Below are positions 1 to 8,487 of a DNA stretch of 64,000 nt, piece by piece. How positions within the stretch are numbered: position 1 is the first letter of the stretch; each line of letters opens with the position of its first letter. The stretch is taken from NCBI RefSeq assembly GCF_004402695.1, contig NZ_SOFL01000033.1:65533-129532 (forward strand). Reading direction: 5' to 3'. The stretch is from Cryobacterium adonitolivorans. GTDB taxonomy: Bacteria; Actinomycetota; Actinomycetes; Actinomycetales; Microbacteriaceae. Made by a program: the position numbers and the translations under genes. The notes beneath the pieces were generated by a model. That model was not told the DNA's origin, made no database searches, and was given only the letters and a program-made list of their open reading frames with translations.

Positions 1-740
1 AGGCATCGGGACTGAATGGCAAACCGGCCGTGCTAACCGGGTTGGAAAAACTGCCCTTGCTCAACGGTCTCTCTTTTGTTGAGCTACCTACAGACCTCCA
101 GGGGATTCTGGTTGACCGACCGGCCAAGGTCATCGTCCTCAACGACAAGAGTTCGAAGCAGGTCCGGTTCGACCTGTTCGAGAGACTGAACACCGGTGGC
201 CTGCGTTTGACGGATCAGGAGGTTCGGGAGTGTGTCTTCAGAGGCGACTTCATTAATTTCGTCACTGAAATGAGTGAATACAGATCGTTCAAGGCGGTCG
301 TGAACGTGCCAGCAAACAAACTGAAAGATGGCACGCCTCAGGAGTTCGTACTGCGGTTCTTTGCATATTTGGATACGTATCAAAACTTTGATCACTCTGT
401 GAAGAACTTTCTAAACGAGTATGCAGAAAAGGCTTCTGAGGGATTTCACGATTCGCCCAGTAGGGAGGCCGAGTTTCGCGGTACGTTCGACTTCCTCGCT
501 GAGAGCTTTCCGCAGGGCATCAGGCGCAACAATCGCCTCACAACTCCCGTCAACCTGTTCGAAGGAGTAGCGGTGGGCGCCGCCTTGGCGCTCAGACTTA
601 ATTCCGATGTCGCGCCGACGCGAAACCCGGATTGGGTTACGGGTGAGGCGATGACAGCGTCGACGACTGGGGCAACAAATTCGCGTGTCCAGGTTCGCAA
701 CCGGATTGAGTTCGCCCGTGACCGCTTCTTAGCTCGATGA
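1..740 (+). CDS. DUF262 domain protein, 5' end outside window
   Basis: The frame is open from the first bases of the window (first full codon at 3), so the true start lies upstream; a GTG at 30 is only an internal codon candidate. About 246 residues are visible. The segment RLNTGGLRLTDQEVR is the second conserved DUF262 (COG1479, ParB-like fold) motif, followed by the CVFRGDF segment typical of the family. DUF262 proteins include the GmrS half of the GmrSD modified-DNA endonuclease and are nucleotide-dependent. No DUF1524 HNH nuclease motif follows in this protein, so any nuclease activity probably comes from the partner gene, whose ATG overlaps this stop codon. Base composition is clearly AT-richer than the genes after 4.9 kb. 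Confidence 0.85.
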   Translation, partial: ASGLNGKPAVLTGLEKLPLLNGLSFVELPTDLQGILVDRPAKVIVLNDKSSKQVRFDLFERLNTGGLRLTDQEVRECVFRGDFINFVTEMSEYRSFKAVVNVPANKLKDGTPQEFVLRFFAYLDTYQNFDHSVKNFLNEYAEKASEGFHDSPSREAEFRGTFDFLAESFPQGIRRNNRLTTPVNLFEGVAVGAALALRLNSDVAPTRNPDWVTGEAMTASTTGATNSRVQVRNRIEFARDRFLAR

Positions 741-1405
741 GATCAGTTTCTGTCGTATCTATTCGTTCGGAATTCAACGCACAAATGGCACTAGCGAAGA
801 CCCTAGTCGTGGTGGGCGAAAGCACCGTGGCTGGCGGCAGTCTAGGGATCAGCCGGGAGTCGCGCGGTTTAGCGATGGTGGTGCTATTTGCGGCTTACGA
901 GAAATTGGTGCACTCCCTAGCGCGAGAATTGCTAGAAACAGCAGCGACCTATCGCGGAAAGCGCAAGAACTTGGCGCCGGGAATCAGGTTGTTGAGTATC
1001 TCTGGCGCCCTTTCCTCCGTTCAAAGCGCCTCGAAGAAGAACTTGTGGTCCAAATGCGGTCCAAAGGTATCCGAACACCTGGAGCTACCGGCATCAACGC
1101 TTGATACTGCGATCTTCCCGGACGACGGCAGTTTCATGGACGAGTCGCAAATCACCCTGTTCTGTGAGGTATTCGCCATCAGCGGGTGGGCCGCGACCTT
1201 GGGTAAGGCTTTCTTCCTGCTTCAGGAGGTTCGTGAAGGACGGAATGCCGTCGCTCACGGACGTATGACCGCTGAGGAGGTAGGGAAAAGCAAGACGTTC
1301 GGAGATACCATCAACAAGATCGGCGACTGGGACGAGGGGTGGAATCGGTTCTTAGATTCCGTTGAGGCGCTTGGCTCAGCTCGGTCACATTTTGTAGCCG
1401 CGTAA
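737..1405 (+). CDS. HEPN-domain nuclease (RiboL-PSP-HEPN / MAE_28990-like), 222 aa
   Basis: The ATG overlaps the stop of the preceding DUF262 gene (ATGA), indicating an operon with coupled translation. The protein is mostly helical and carries R169-N170-x3-H174 (REGRNAVAHG), the R-x4-H signature of HEPN ribonucleases. A HEPN of the RiboL-PSP/MAE_28990 type next to a DUF262 protein is a recurring pair in defence islands. I infer an RNase effector gated by the DUF262 partner. The family subtype is judged from the motif and pairing only. An inactive HEPN used as a binding domain cannot be excluded. Confidence 0.7.
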   Translation: MRSVSVVSIRSEFNAQMALAKTLVVVGESTVAGGSLGISRESRGLAMVVLFAAYEKLVHSLARELLETAATYRGKRKNLAPGIRLLSISGALSSVQSASKKNLWSKCGPKVSEHLELPASTLDTAIFPDDGSFMDESQITLFCEVFAISGWAATLGKAFFLLQEVREGRNAVAHGRMTAEEVGKSKTFGDTINKIGDWDEGWNRFLDSVEALGSARSHFVAA

Positions 1406-1420
1406 ATTCCCGCCAGACAA

Positions 1421-1613
1421 AAGCCGTTGACTCCTTCCTCGGCGAGCCGGGTGGCGGCGTCGATGGCCAGGGTGCACCTCGCTGCCGGTGGCGATGGTCG
1501 CCAGGTCGCCGCCGTCGCCGTGTTTCCAACGCAGGTATACGCCGGCCGTCACCCCGGCGGCGGTGAGGTCGGTGCTCGCCAGCACGGGCAGGTCCTGGCG
1601 GCGGCTGAGGATG
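1421..1613 (-). pseudogene. Transketolase gene fragment (relic)
   Basis: On the minus strand this roughly 190-bp stretch reads [15 protein letters not shown], then a degenerate match through ATGSEVH. It lines up with residues about 527-589 of the intact transketolase at 4954-7026. It has an extra Arg codon and a frameshift right after GSEVH, beyond which LAIDAATRLAEEGVN continues in another frame. The match to the intact copy is good but far from identical, so this is an old or foreign tkt copy rather than a recent duplication. It lies between the two DUF262 modules and has no ends of its own, consistent with rearrangement at this locus. Confidence 0.8.
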
Positions 1614-1798
1614 GAGGCTCCACGGCCTGGCGCATGCGTGGCACTGTCAATGCGTCGTTGGTGCCAGCGCGCCGCGGTGCACGGCCGCTGGAAACGCACT
1701 GTTGCCGTCATGGAACGGTCGTGTTCGAGGACAAGGAGTGAACTTGCCTAGGAGGTGACCAGCCCACTTGCATTATTTGGCGTTAACCCGGCTATGGA

Positions 1799-1859
1799 CA
1801 GTGAGAGTATTGGACGCCAGTAAATCACCTCTCACTAGGCTTTCCGGAATCAGTGAGAG
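1799..1859. promoter_or_regulatory. Three AGTGAGAG boxes upstream of the DUF262-DUF1524 gene
   Basis: AGTGAGAG occurs at 1800-1807, its complement CTCTCACT at 1829-1836, and AGTGAGAG again at 1852-1859. The last two form an inverted repeat with a 15-nt spacer. The set sits 30-90 nt before the TTG start of the next gene, where a promoter must be. An autoregulatory operator or a leader hairpin are both possible; the binding protein is unknown. Confidence 0.45.
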
Positions 1860-1890
1860 CAAGAGTCTCCGAGACTGAACAGGAATTCCA

Positions 1891-3894
1891 TTGAAAGCAA
1901 ACCCGATGTACTTGCTTGATTCTCTCTCGAATAATGACGTTACGTTCTTCATTCCTCCATATCAGCGAAATTACGAGTGGCTGACGGACAACTGCAGAGT
2001 TCTACTTTCCGACGTCAAGAAGGTCGCTGCGTCGAACCTGACAGACGTGAAGACAGAACATTTCTTTGGCAGCATTGTTTATGTAGTAGAAGAAGCAGGC
2101 TTCGGGCTTCCAGATAAATACGTACTTACTGACGGCCAGCAGCGTATTACAACCACGATGCTTCTGCTTATGGCGCTGCGGGACAGTATCGACGATCCCG
2201 CTTACCAAGAGACTATTCAAAGGCGCTACCTAGAGAATGACCGAGCTGACAATAGCGTCGAGTACAAGATCAAACTTAAGCAGGTCGAGACCGACTGGGA
2301 AGCCTACAAGCTCCTCGTTCTTCGAAGTGATGTGCCTGCAACGCTAAAAAACTCTGCCGTACACCAGAACTACTTGTTTTTCCGTAAGGCCATTGAGCCG
2401 CTCCCCGATGCGGAAAAGAAAAACCTCCTCGAGAAGGGCCTGATGAGATTCAGCATCATCTCGATACAGCTTGAACCAGATCGAAACCCGTGGGAGAACC
2501 CCCAAGAAATATTCGAGTCGATGAACTCGCTGGGCAAACCGCTCTCGCTTGCTGATCTAGTTCGCAACTATCTCTTGATGGGGAAAAGCACTGGCCAGCA
2601 GACTGCGCTCTATAACGGGTACTGGCTAACCCTAGAGAAGAGGCTGCCCGGAACTCTGTCCGAATTCATACGTGACTGGATGCAAGCAGATCAGCACAAG
2701 AGCTACAAAGTTGCACGCGAAAACAACTACAAGGAACTCTACGGAGCCTTCAAAGACATTGTGCGCGGGCGGAGTGTGGAGGCCCTCTTCGAGAGCTTCG
2801 TTCGCTTTTCGCACCCATACTCTATCGTGTGCGGACTCGAGTCCACCGGGCATCAAAGACTCGACCAGGTCATCTTCGACCTCAATGTAATCGGGGTCGC
2901 ACCTGCATATTCTTACCTAACTGAGGTGCTAGCCGCATGGGAAGCGGAAGCTTTAAATGATGCAGACGTCGTGACAGTACTAACTTGCGTCAGGACATAT
3001 TTGTTGCGTCGACGGGTTCTCGGCCTAACGCAGGCGGAAAACAAGTTTTATCCGGTCCTGGGCGGCCAATTATATGAGCTCACCAGCTCTCCGGACTTGT
3101 CGGATACCTTGTTTCGGCAGCTTTCTTCTCAGGAGTATGCCCTTCGCCTGCCTAACGATGACGAGATGGCATCTAAGCTCCGCGCGATGAACTTCTACAA
3201 CCTCGGGCGTTCTAGAAACTACCCTCGTCTGCTTCTTTCTATGGCGGAGGAGAGCCTTACGAAGGCTCGCCCGAAATGGGACGATCCTCGGTTGCAACTT
3301 GAGCACATCATGCCCCAGAAGATGAGCGCGGACTGGCGTCAAATGCTTGGGGAAGATCCCGAGGCAGTGCATCAGGAGTATGTGAACAACGTCGGAAACA
3401 TTACGCTGATTCGTCATAACCAGGAGCTGGGCAACAAGTCTTTTGGTGACAAGAAAGAGACGTACGCGGGTCAATCGGGTTTGCAAGTTACACAGAACCG
3501 AATCCTGGATCGAGACGTCTGGGATGCAGAGGCTATTCGACGTCGTCAGGATTACATCATTGATCTCATCACCGTGCATATTCTTGAGATTCCTAAGCGT
3601 TTCAGGCGTGCGAGCAATTGGAATCAGAACGACGGAGAGTCCGCGCAATTCGACTCTCGTAGGACTCTTAACCAGCTGATCGGAGAGACGATTGAGTACG
3701 TATCTAACCCCATGATCACCGCGAAGGTTATCAGCGACTCTCGGGTGTTATTTGAGAGCGATGAATGGGCGCTGGGACCATTGACCAAGGTGTTGAAAGA
3801 ACGGAGCGGCGCGACCGTGAGTAAAACGAGCAATTTCCATGGTGCGTCGAACTGGAGTTGGGATGGCACCAAGTTGGTTGACCTCGAACTCTAG
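1891..3894 (+). CDS. DUF262-DUF1524 nuclease, GmrSD/BrxU-like type IV restriction candidate, 667 aa
   Basis: The start is TTG with AGGAA about 8 nt upstream; the next ATG is only five codons in. The N-terminal DUF262 domain has IPPYQRNYEW at residues 21-30, DGQQRITT at 81-88 and IFESMNSLGKPLS near 210. A long helical middle leads to a DUF1524 His-Me-finger domain with LEHIMPQ (H472) and the NVGNITL box (N503) followed by LGNKSF. The last 100 residues form an extra domain I do not recognise. In characterised relatives DUF262 hydrolyses nucleotides and DUF1524 cuts DNA, often DNA with modified cytosine. All key motifs look intact. It stands alone, about 490 nt after the HEPN pair, and its codon use is AT-richer than the flanks. 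Confidence 0.88.
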   Translation: MKANPMYLLDSLSNNDVTFFIPPYQRNYEWLTDNCRVLLSDVKKVAASNLTDVKTEHFFGSIVYVVEEAGFGLPDKYVLTDGQQRITTTMLLLMALRDSIDDPAYQETIQRRYLENDRADNSVEYKIKLKQVETDWEAYKLLVLRSDVPATLKNSAVHQNYLFFRKAIEPLPDAEKKNLLEKGLMRFSIISIQLEPDRNPWENPQEIFESMNSLGKPLSLADLVRNYLLMGKSTGQQTALYNGYWLTLEKRLPGTLSEFIRDWMQADQHKSYKVARENNYKELYGAFKDIVRGRSVEALFESFVRFSHPYSIVCGLESTGHQRLDQVIFDLNVIGVAPAYSYLTEVLAAWEAEALNDADVVTVLTCVRTYLLRRRVLGLTQAENKFYPVLGGQLYELTSSPDLSDTLFRQLSSQEYALRLPNDDEMASKLRAMNFYNLGRSRNYPRLLLSMAEESLTKARPKWDDPRLQLEHIMPQKMSADWRQMLGEDPEAVHQEYVNNVGNITLIRHNQELGNKSFGDKKETYAGQSGLQVTQNRILDRDVWDAEAIRRRQDYIIDLITVHILEIPKRFRRASNWNQNDGESAQFDSRRTLNQLIGETIEYVSNPMITAKVISDSRVLFESDEWALGPLTKVLKERSGATVSKTSNFHGASNWSWDGTKLVDLEL

Positions 3895-4273
3895 GCGTGA
3901 ACCATATTGGGCCTCCTAACCGATGTGAGGTCTGAAAGCTTCACTACTCGCCTGGTCATGCCGTATTGACGGTATGGCGAGAGTTCAGCCCGGCCCGAGT
4001 CAGTGCTCGGAATGAATGTGACCACGCGGCCAAACTGATGATCTCGTAAAGTCCAGCATGGGGTGATTGGCCCCCCTTGGTCCCGAAGTCGCACCCGGCT
4101 TGATGCAGCCTGCGCTAGCAGGGGAACCGGGCGACAATCCCACATCGATTCTTCGGCCCTTTGCTGGCGCTATGCGCGAACTTATTTTCAAAGATCTAGC
4201 AGAGATGTTCATTATTCGGCGATCGCGGCAGAATGGTCGAGCACCAGGCAGATCGGATGCTCCGGGATGCGAC
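3895..4273. other. Gene-free stretch at the right edge of the AT-richer block
   Basis: About 380 bases with no convincing reading frame, RNA gene or repeat. Two short overlapping plus-strand frames (4063-4291) match nothing I recognise. Base composition shifts from mixed to GC-rich here, so one boundary of the transferred island probably lies in this stretch or in the damaged deoC beyond it. Confidence 0.5.
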
Positions 4274-4942
4274 TCATATTCCAGTAAGTAGGTGCCGAGC
4301 GGAGAGAAGCGCAGCGCTGCCGGAAACTCCGAGGCGTGTTGCGCCTGCTTCGACCATGGCAAGAGCATCGGCGAAGCTGCGCACGCCGCACGCCGCACGC
4401 CGCACGCCGCACGCCCCACGCCGCACGCCGCCCGACGCCTTCACCTGAGCCCGGTCGCCCACGGTCTGCTTCATCAGGCGCACCGCGTGCACTGTCGCAC
4501 CGCCGGCGGAGTGGAATCCGGTGGAGGTCTTGACGAAGTCGGCGCCCGCGCCCACGGCGGCCTCACAGACTGCGACGATCTCCGCATCGGTCAGCCGCGA
4601 TGTCGGCCTGCACGTCGGCGAAGCGGCCGGCCTTGGCGGCGCCGATGTCGATGACCATGTCGATCTCGTCGGCCCCCTGGGCGATGGCGAGAGCTGCCTC
4701 GACGGCCTTGATGGAGCTGTGGTGCTTGCCGCTGGGGGAGCCGTAGACGACGGCGACCTTGAGGTCGGCGCCGGCGGGATGGTGAGCGGCAGCATCGAGG
4801 GGGAGACGCAGACCGAGTAGGTGCCCAGCTCGATGGCCTCGTTGATGAGCGCGGTGACGTCGGCGGCGGTGGCCTCGGGCTTGAGCAAGGTGTGGTCGAT
4901 GAGGCGGGCGACGCTGGCGGCATCGGGGGCGAGGTGAGTCAT
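4274..4942 (-). pseudogene. deoC: Deoxyribose-phosphate aldolase, frameshifted and rearranged
   Basis: The ATG at 4942 follows AAGGA and lies 11 nt after tkt, so this was the second gene of a tkt-deoC operon. The N-terminus ([16 protein letters not shown]) is normal. A one-base loss near 4770 throws [16 protein letters not shown] and DMVIDIG into another frame. A deletion near 4600 removes about 20 codons, including the LKVI lysine region, and happens to restore frame. The C-terminal part keeps the Schiff-base region FVKTSTGF and KASGGV, but 14 residues encoded by a 7-bp repeat array are inserted straight after GGVR. The frame stays open yet about 60 residues are scrambled, including the catalytic DMVI aspartate, so the product cannot be an active aldolase. 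Confidence 0.85.
4381..4429. repeat. Heptanucleotide tandem repeat, 7 units of GCACGCC
   Basis: Seven units of GCACGCC (the sixth reads CCACGCC) run without gaps, and an eighth is degenerate. The array is inside deoC. Six units equal 42 nt, so the insertion keeps the reading frame and encodes an ACGVRRA-like peptide repeat. Arrays of units that are not multiples of three are prone to slippage. Confidence 0.9.
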
Positions 4943-4953
4943 GAAATCAGTCC

Positions 4954-7026
4954 TTAGTTGGTGACGAGTTCGGGGGCGCCGTGCGGCGCAGTAGGGGTGC
5001 CGGCGAGGGTGGCACGCGCGGCGGCGATGACCGCGTCGAGGTGGATGCCGCGGAGGCGCAGCACTTCGGGGCCGCTGCCGGACTCGCCGAACTCTTCGAC
5101 CGAGACGACTTGGCCGTCCAGGCCCACCCAGCGGTACCAGGCGTCGCCGCGGCCGGCCTCCACGGCCACCCGGGCACGCAGCGCGGCGGGCAGCACCGAC
5201 TCGCGGTAGTCGGCGCTCTGCTCGGCGAACCACTCGACGCAGGGCATCGAGACCACGCGAGCGTTGATGCCCTCCGAGGCGAGTTGGGTGGCGGCCTCGA
5301 TGGCGAGGTGCACCTCGCTGCCGGTGGCGAGGATCGCCAGGTCGTCGCCGTCGCCGTGCTGCCAGCGTGCGTAGCCGCCGGCGGTCACCCCGGCGATCGT
5401 GGTGTCGGTGCTGGCCAGCACAGGCAGGTCTTGTCGGCTGAGGATCAGGGCGACCGGGCGGTCGGGGGAGGCGAGGATGCGGCGCCAGGCGGCGACGACC
5501 TCCACGGAGTCGGCGGGGCGCACGACGTCCAGGCCCGGCACGGTGCGGAGCGACGCGATCTGCTCGACCGGCTGGTGGGTGGGGCCGTCTTCACCGACGG
5601 CGACGGAGTCGTGGGTGTAGACGTACACCGCGCCGAGCCCCATCAGGGCGGCCAGGCGGATGCTCGGGCGCATGTAGTCGCTGAATACCAGGTAGGTGGA
5701 AGCGAACGGGCGCCACGGGCCCTGCAACGCGATGCCGCTGAGGATCGCGGCCATGGCGTGCTCGCGGATGCCGAACCGGATGAACTCGCCGGCCGGGTTG
5801 GCGGCGGAAAACCGGGCGCCGTCGACCTCCACGGTGGTGGACCCGGCCAGGTCGGCCGAGCCGCCCCAGAGCGGGGCCTGGCCCTGCAGGGCGCGGAGCA
5901 CGGCGCCGTTGGTCTTGCGGGTGGCGATGAGGTCGCCGGGCTCGCCGAGCGTCACCGTGTCGAGGGCGGCGGTGTCGACCTCGCCACCGCGGAAGGCCCG
6001 CCAGCGGGCGGCGGCCTCGGGCTGACGGGTGGCCCAGGCGGCGAGGTCGGCCTCCCACGCGGTGTGCATCCGCTCGCCGCGGGTGAGGGCGCCGCGGGTG
6101 TGTTCGAGGGTCTCGGTGGAGACGAGGTCGTGCAGCGGGGCGTCGGGCGCGAAGCCGAGCGTGGTTTTCACGAGCGCGAGCTCGTCGGCGCCGAAACCGC
6201 CGGAGTGCGCGGCGGAGGTGCCGCCGAACTTCGCCGAGGGGGCGCCGATGACGGTGCGGAGGGCAACTAGGGTGGGCCGGCCGGTGCGGTCGGCGGCCTC
6301 GCGCAGGGTGGCCTCGAGGGCGTCGAGGTCGGTGGGGGTGTCGATCTCGAACACCCGCCATCCGTAGGCCCGGTACCGGGCGCGCACGTCTTCGGCGAAG
6401 GTCGCATCGGTGCTGGAGTCGATGGTGATGCCGTTGTCGTCCCAGATCAGAACCAGGTTGTCGAGGCCGAGGGTTCCGGCCAGGCTGGACGCCTCACCGG
6501 AGACGCCTTCCTGCAGGCAGCCGTCGCCGGCCAGCACCCAGGTGGTGTGGTCGAGCAGGGTGGAGCCGGGCGTGAACACGGCGCTCTCGTGCCGGGCGGC
6601 CATGGCCATGCCCACGGCGGAGGCGACGCCCTGGCCGAGCGGGCCGGTGCTCATCTCGACGCCGACGGTGTGGTGCAGCTCGGGGTGTCCGGGGGTCTTC
6701 GAGCCCAGCGTGCGGCTCTTGGCGAGGTCGTCGAGGGTGAGGCCGTAGCCGGTGAGAAACAGCTGGGTGTAGAGCAGAAGGCTGGCGTGACCGGCGGAAA
6801 GAACGAAGCGGTCTCGGGCGGGCCAGTCGGGGTGGGCGGGGGAGTGGCGCAGGACTCGGGAGAACAACACGTGGGACAATGGCGCCAATGCCATGGCGGT
6901 GCCGCCGTGTCCGTGTCCTTTGGCCTGCACCACGTGGGCGGCGAGGGCTTGGGCGCTCGCGACGGCGCGGGCGTCGAGGTCGATGGGTGTCGTCGTTGAC
7001 GGGAACTTCTTCGTTTCGGTAGCCAT
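4954..7026 (-). CDS. tkt: Transketolase, 690 aa
   Basis: Transfers two-carbon units between ketose and aldose phosphates in the non-oxidative pentose phosphate pathway, using thiamine diphosphate. It is full length: SAGHAS with His80, the GPLGQG loop, the thiamine diphosphate motif GDGCLQEG from residue 167, then the pyrimidine-binding and C-terminal domains ending in APELVTN. The chosen start is ATG 7026 (MATETKK). A TTG at 7047 would add seven residues but lies inside the operator-like palindrome. No Shine-Dalgarno precedes the ATG, so the message may be nearly leaderless. It is divergent from the ROK regulator and followed 11 nt later by the broken deoC. Its linkage to a PTS suggests a dedicated pentose-phosphate enzyme, and a second housekeeping tkt may exist elsewhere. 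Confidence 0.95.
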   Translation of the reverse strand: MATETKKFPSTTTPIDLDARAVASAQALAAHVVQAKGHGHGGTAMALAPLSHVLFSRVLRHSPAHPDWPARDRFVLSAGHASLLLYTQLFLTGYGLTLDDLAKSRTLGSKTPGHPELHHTVGVEMSTGPLGQGVASAVGMAMAARHESAVFTPGSTLLDHTTWVLAGDGCLQEGVSGEASSLAGTLGLDNLVLIWDDNGITIDSSTDATFAEDVRARYRAYGWRVFEIDTPTDLDALEATLREAADRTGRPTLVALRTVIGAPSAKFGGTSAAHSGGFGADELALVKTTLGFAPDAPLHDLVSTETLEHTRGALTRGERMHTAWEADLAAWATRQPEAAARWRAFRGGEVDTAALDTVTLGEPGDLIATRKTNGAVLRALQGQAPLWGGSADLAGSTTVEVDGARFSAANPAGEFIRFGIREHAMAAILSGIALQGPWRPFASTYLVFSDYMRPSIRLAALMGLGAVYVYTHDSVAVGEDGPTHQPVEQIASLRTVPGLDVVRPADSVEVVAAWRRILASPDRPVALILSRQDLPVLASTDTTIAGVTAGGYARWQHGDGDDLAILATGSEVHLAIEAATQLASEGINARVVSMPCVEWFAEQSADYRESVLPAALRARVAVEAGRGDAWYRWVGLDGQVVSVEEFGESGSGPEVLRLRGIHLDAVIAAARATLAGTPTAPHGAPELVTN

Positions 7027-7032
7027 GCGAGA

Positions 7033-7058
7033 TACTTTGGTATACAAATGTACTTAAG
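7033..7058. promoter_or_regulatory. Operator-like palindrome in the tkt/ROK intergenic region
   Basis: TTTGGTATACAAA (7037-7049) is a symmetrical sequence lying 11 nt from the tkt ATG and about 70 nt from the ROK regulator start. The wider TACTTTGGTATAC block recurs as TACTTTGGTGCAC before the PTS operon at 8387. The shared sequence makes it a good candidate binding site for the ROK protein encoded between the two sites. Confidence 0.6.
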
Positions 7059-7120
7059 TCAACAAACACGTCGGGGCCCGCCCGCAGCGCTGACGGAATC
7101 AGCACGAAGATGGGAATTCA

Positions 7121-8305
7121 ATGGCACACGCTTTGTCCACCGGCTCGGGTGTGGTCTTGGACCTCATCCGCTCCGGCCGTGCCACCACCCGCACCGACCT
7201 CATCGACCAGCTCGGCTGGTCGCGCATCACCCTGGCCCGTCGGCTCGACGAGCTGCTGCACGCCTCGATCGTGATGAGCGTGGGCCAACTCGACTCCCGC
7301 GGCGGCCGCCCGCCCGAAGAATTCGCCGTGAACCCGGATGCCGGCCTGCTGCTGGCCGTGGACATCGGCGGATCGCACACCCGCCTGGCCATCACCGACC
7401 TGGTCTCCACCATCCTCAGCGAAGACGAGGCCGACATCGGCCTGAGCGAGGGGCCGGCGGAGATCTTCGAGTGGGCCGGCCAGGTCTTCGACCACATGCT
7501 CGACCGGCTCGGCAAGACCCGCGCCGACGTGGTGGGCATCGGCGTGGGCGTGCCCGGGCCGGTCGACTTCGTCTCCGGCCGGCTGGCCAGCCCGCAGGTG
7601 GACACCCAATGGGAGGGCGTGCTGGTGAAGGACTACTTCGCCGGCCGCTACGACCATGCCGTCTTCGCCGTGGACCGGGACGTGAACATCATGGCGCTCG
7701 CCGAGGCCCGCCGCGGCTGGAGCGAGTACCGGGACGTGGTGGTGCTCAAGGCCGGCATCGGCGTGGGACTCGCGTTCGTGCTGGACGGCTCGATTTACCG
7801 CGGCTCTCGCGGTGGCGCAGGGGCGCTCAGCGCGGTGCGCGCCGGGGGAGAGCGCACCGTGCGGCTCGAGAGCATCGCCAGTGGCGCGGTCATCCGCAGC
7901 GAACTGCTGAGCGCCGGCCGCCGCGTGCGCACCAGCAGCGACATCGTGAGCCTCGCCAACGACGGCGACCCCGCCGTGCTGCGCCTGCTCGCCGAGACCG
8001 GCACCGAGATCGGCCTGAGCCTGGCCCATGTGGTGGGGCTGCTCAACCCGCAGGCCGTCGTGATCGGCGGCAACCTGGCCCAGGCCGGCGAGCCCTTCCT
8101 CAGCGCCATCCGGCAGGCGATCTTCGCCGGCGCCCGGGACTTCGCGCTGCAGGGTCTCGTCGTGGAGAAGTCCCGACTCGGCCACATCGCCGGCGTCACC
8201 GGCGCCTCGCTCATCGCCCAGGATGCACTGTTCGAGGCCGACCGCATCAGCCGGCTCACCCGCGGCGGCGTCACCGGCGTCTCGCTGCACACGCAGCCGG
8301 CCTGA
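7121..8305 (+). CDS. ROK-family transcriptional regulator, 394 aa
   Basis: An N-terminal winged helix (about residues 5-65, with TRTDLIDQLGWSRITLARRL as recognition region) is joined to a ROK sugar-kinase-like domain (VDIGGSHTRLAI, then GIGVGVPGPVD). The usual ROK sugar/zinc signature (ExGH and CxCGxxGCxE) is absent: the equivalent stretch reads RGGAGALSAVRAGGERTVRLESIASG with no cysteine. The effector is therefore probably not a plain hexose and no zinc is expected. It sits between tkt and the PTS genes, with matching operator-like sites on both sides, and most likely represses them until the PTS substrate or a phosphorylated product accumulates. Confidence 0.88.
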   Translation: MAHALSTGSGVVLDLIRSGRATTRTDLIDQLGWSRITLARRLDELLHASIVMSVGQLDSRGGRPPEEFAVNPDAGLLLAVDIGGSHTRLAITDLVSTILSEDEADIGLSEGPAEIFEWAGQVFDHMLDRLGKTRADVVGIGVGVPGPVDFVSGRLASPQVDTQWEGVLVKDYFAGRYDHAVFAVDRDVNIMALAEARRGWSEYRDVVVLKAGIGVGLAFVLDGSIYRGSRGGAGALSAVRAGGERTVRLESIASGAVIRSELLSAGRRVRTSSDIVSLANDGDPAVLRLLAETGTEIGLSLAHVVGLLNPQAVVIGGNLAQAGEPFLSAIRQAIFAGARDFALQGLVVEKSRLGHIAGVTGASLIAQDALFEADRISRLTRGGVTGVSLHTQPA

Positions 8306-8386
8306 GTGCACCCGGAGCGACGGCGGGACTTTCGGCCGCCTCTCTCTGCGCGCGCGGATGGCGACGCCCGAATGGGCGTCCGAAAT

Positions 8387-8429
8387 TACTTTGGTGCACT
8401 TGTAGACAAAAGGTCGCTTAGGCTAATAC
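8387..8429 (+). promoter_or_regulatory. PTS operon promoter with ROK-type operator
   Basis: TACTTTGGTGCAC (from 8387) repeats the block found before tkt and is followed by a TTTG/CAAA inverted pair ending in GACAAAAG. TTGTAG (8400-8405) and TAATAC (8424-8429), 18 nt apart, could be the -35 and -10. The operator would then cover the -35, consistent with repression. Confidence 0.5.
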
Positions 8430-8487
8430 AGTCATCCCAGTCGCCCTCGCGGGCCGGCTGCACCGAAAACAACAAAGGAGTTCATTC

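Noticed and set aside
4063-4291. Two overlapping 74-codon plus-strand frames near the island edge
   Set aside because: No family resemblance, no ribosome site and mixed codon use; treated as chance frames.
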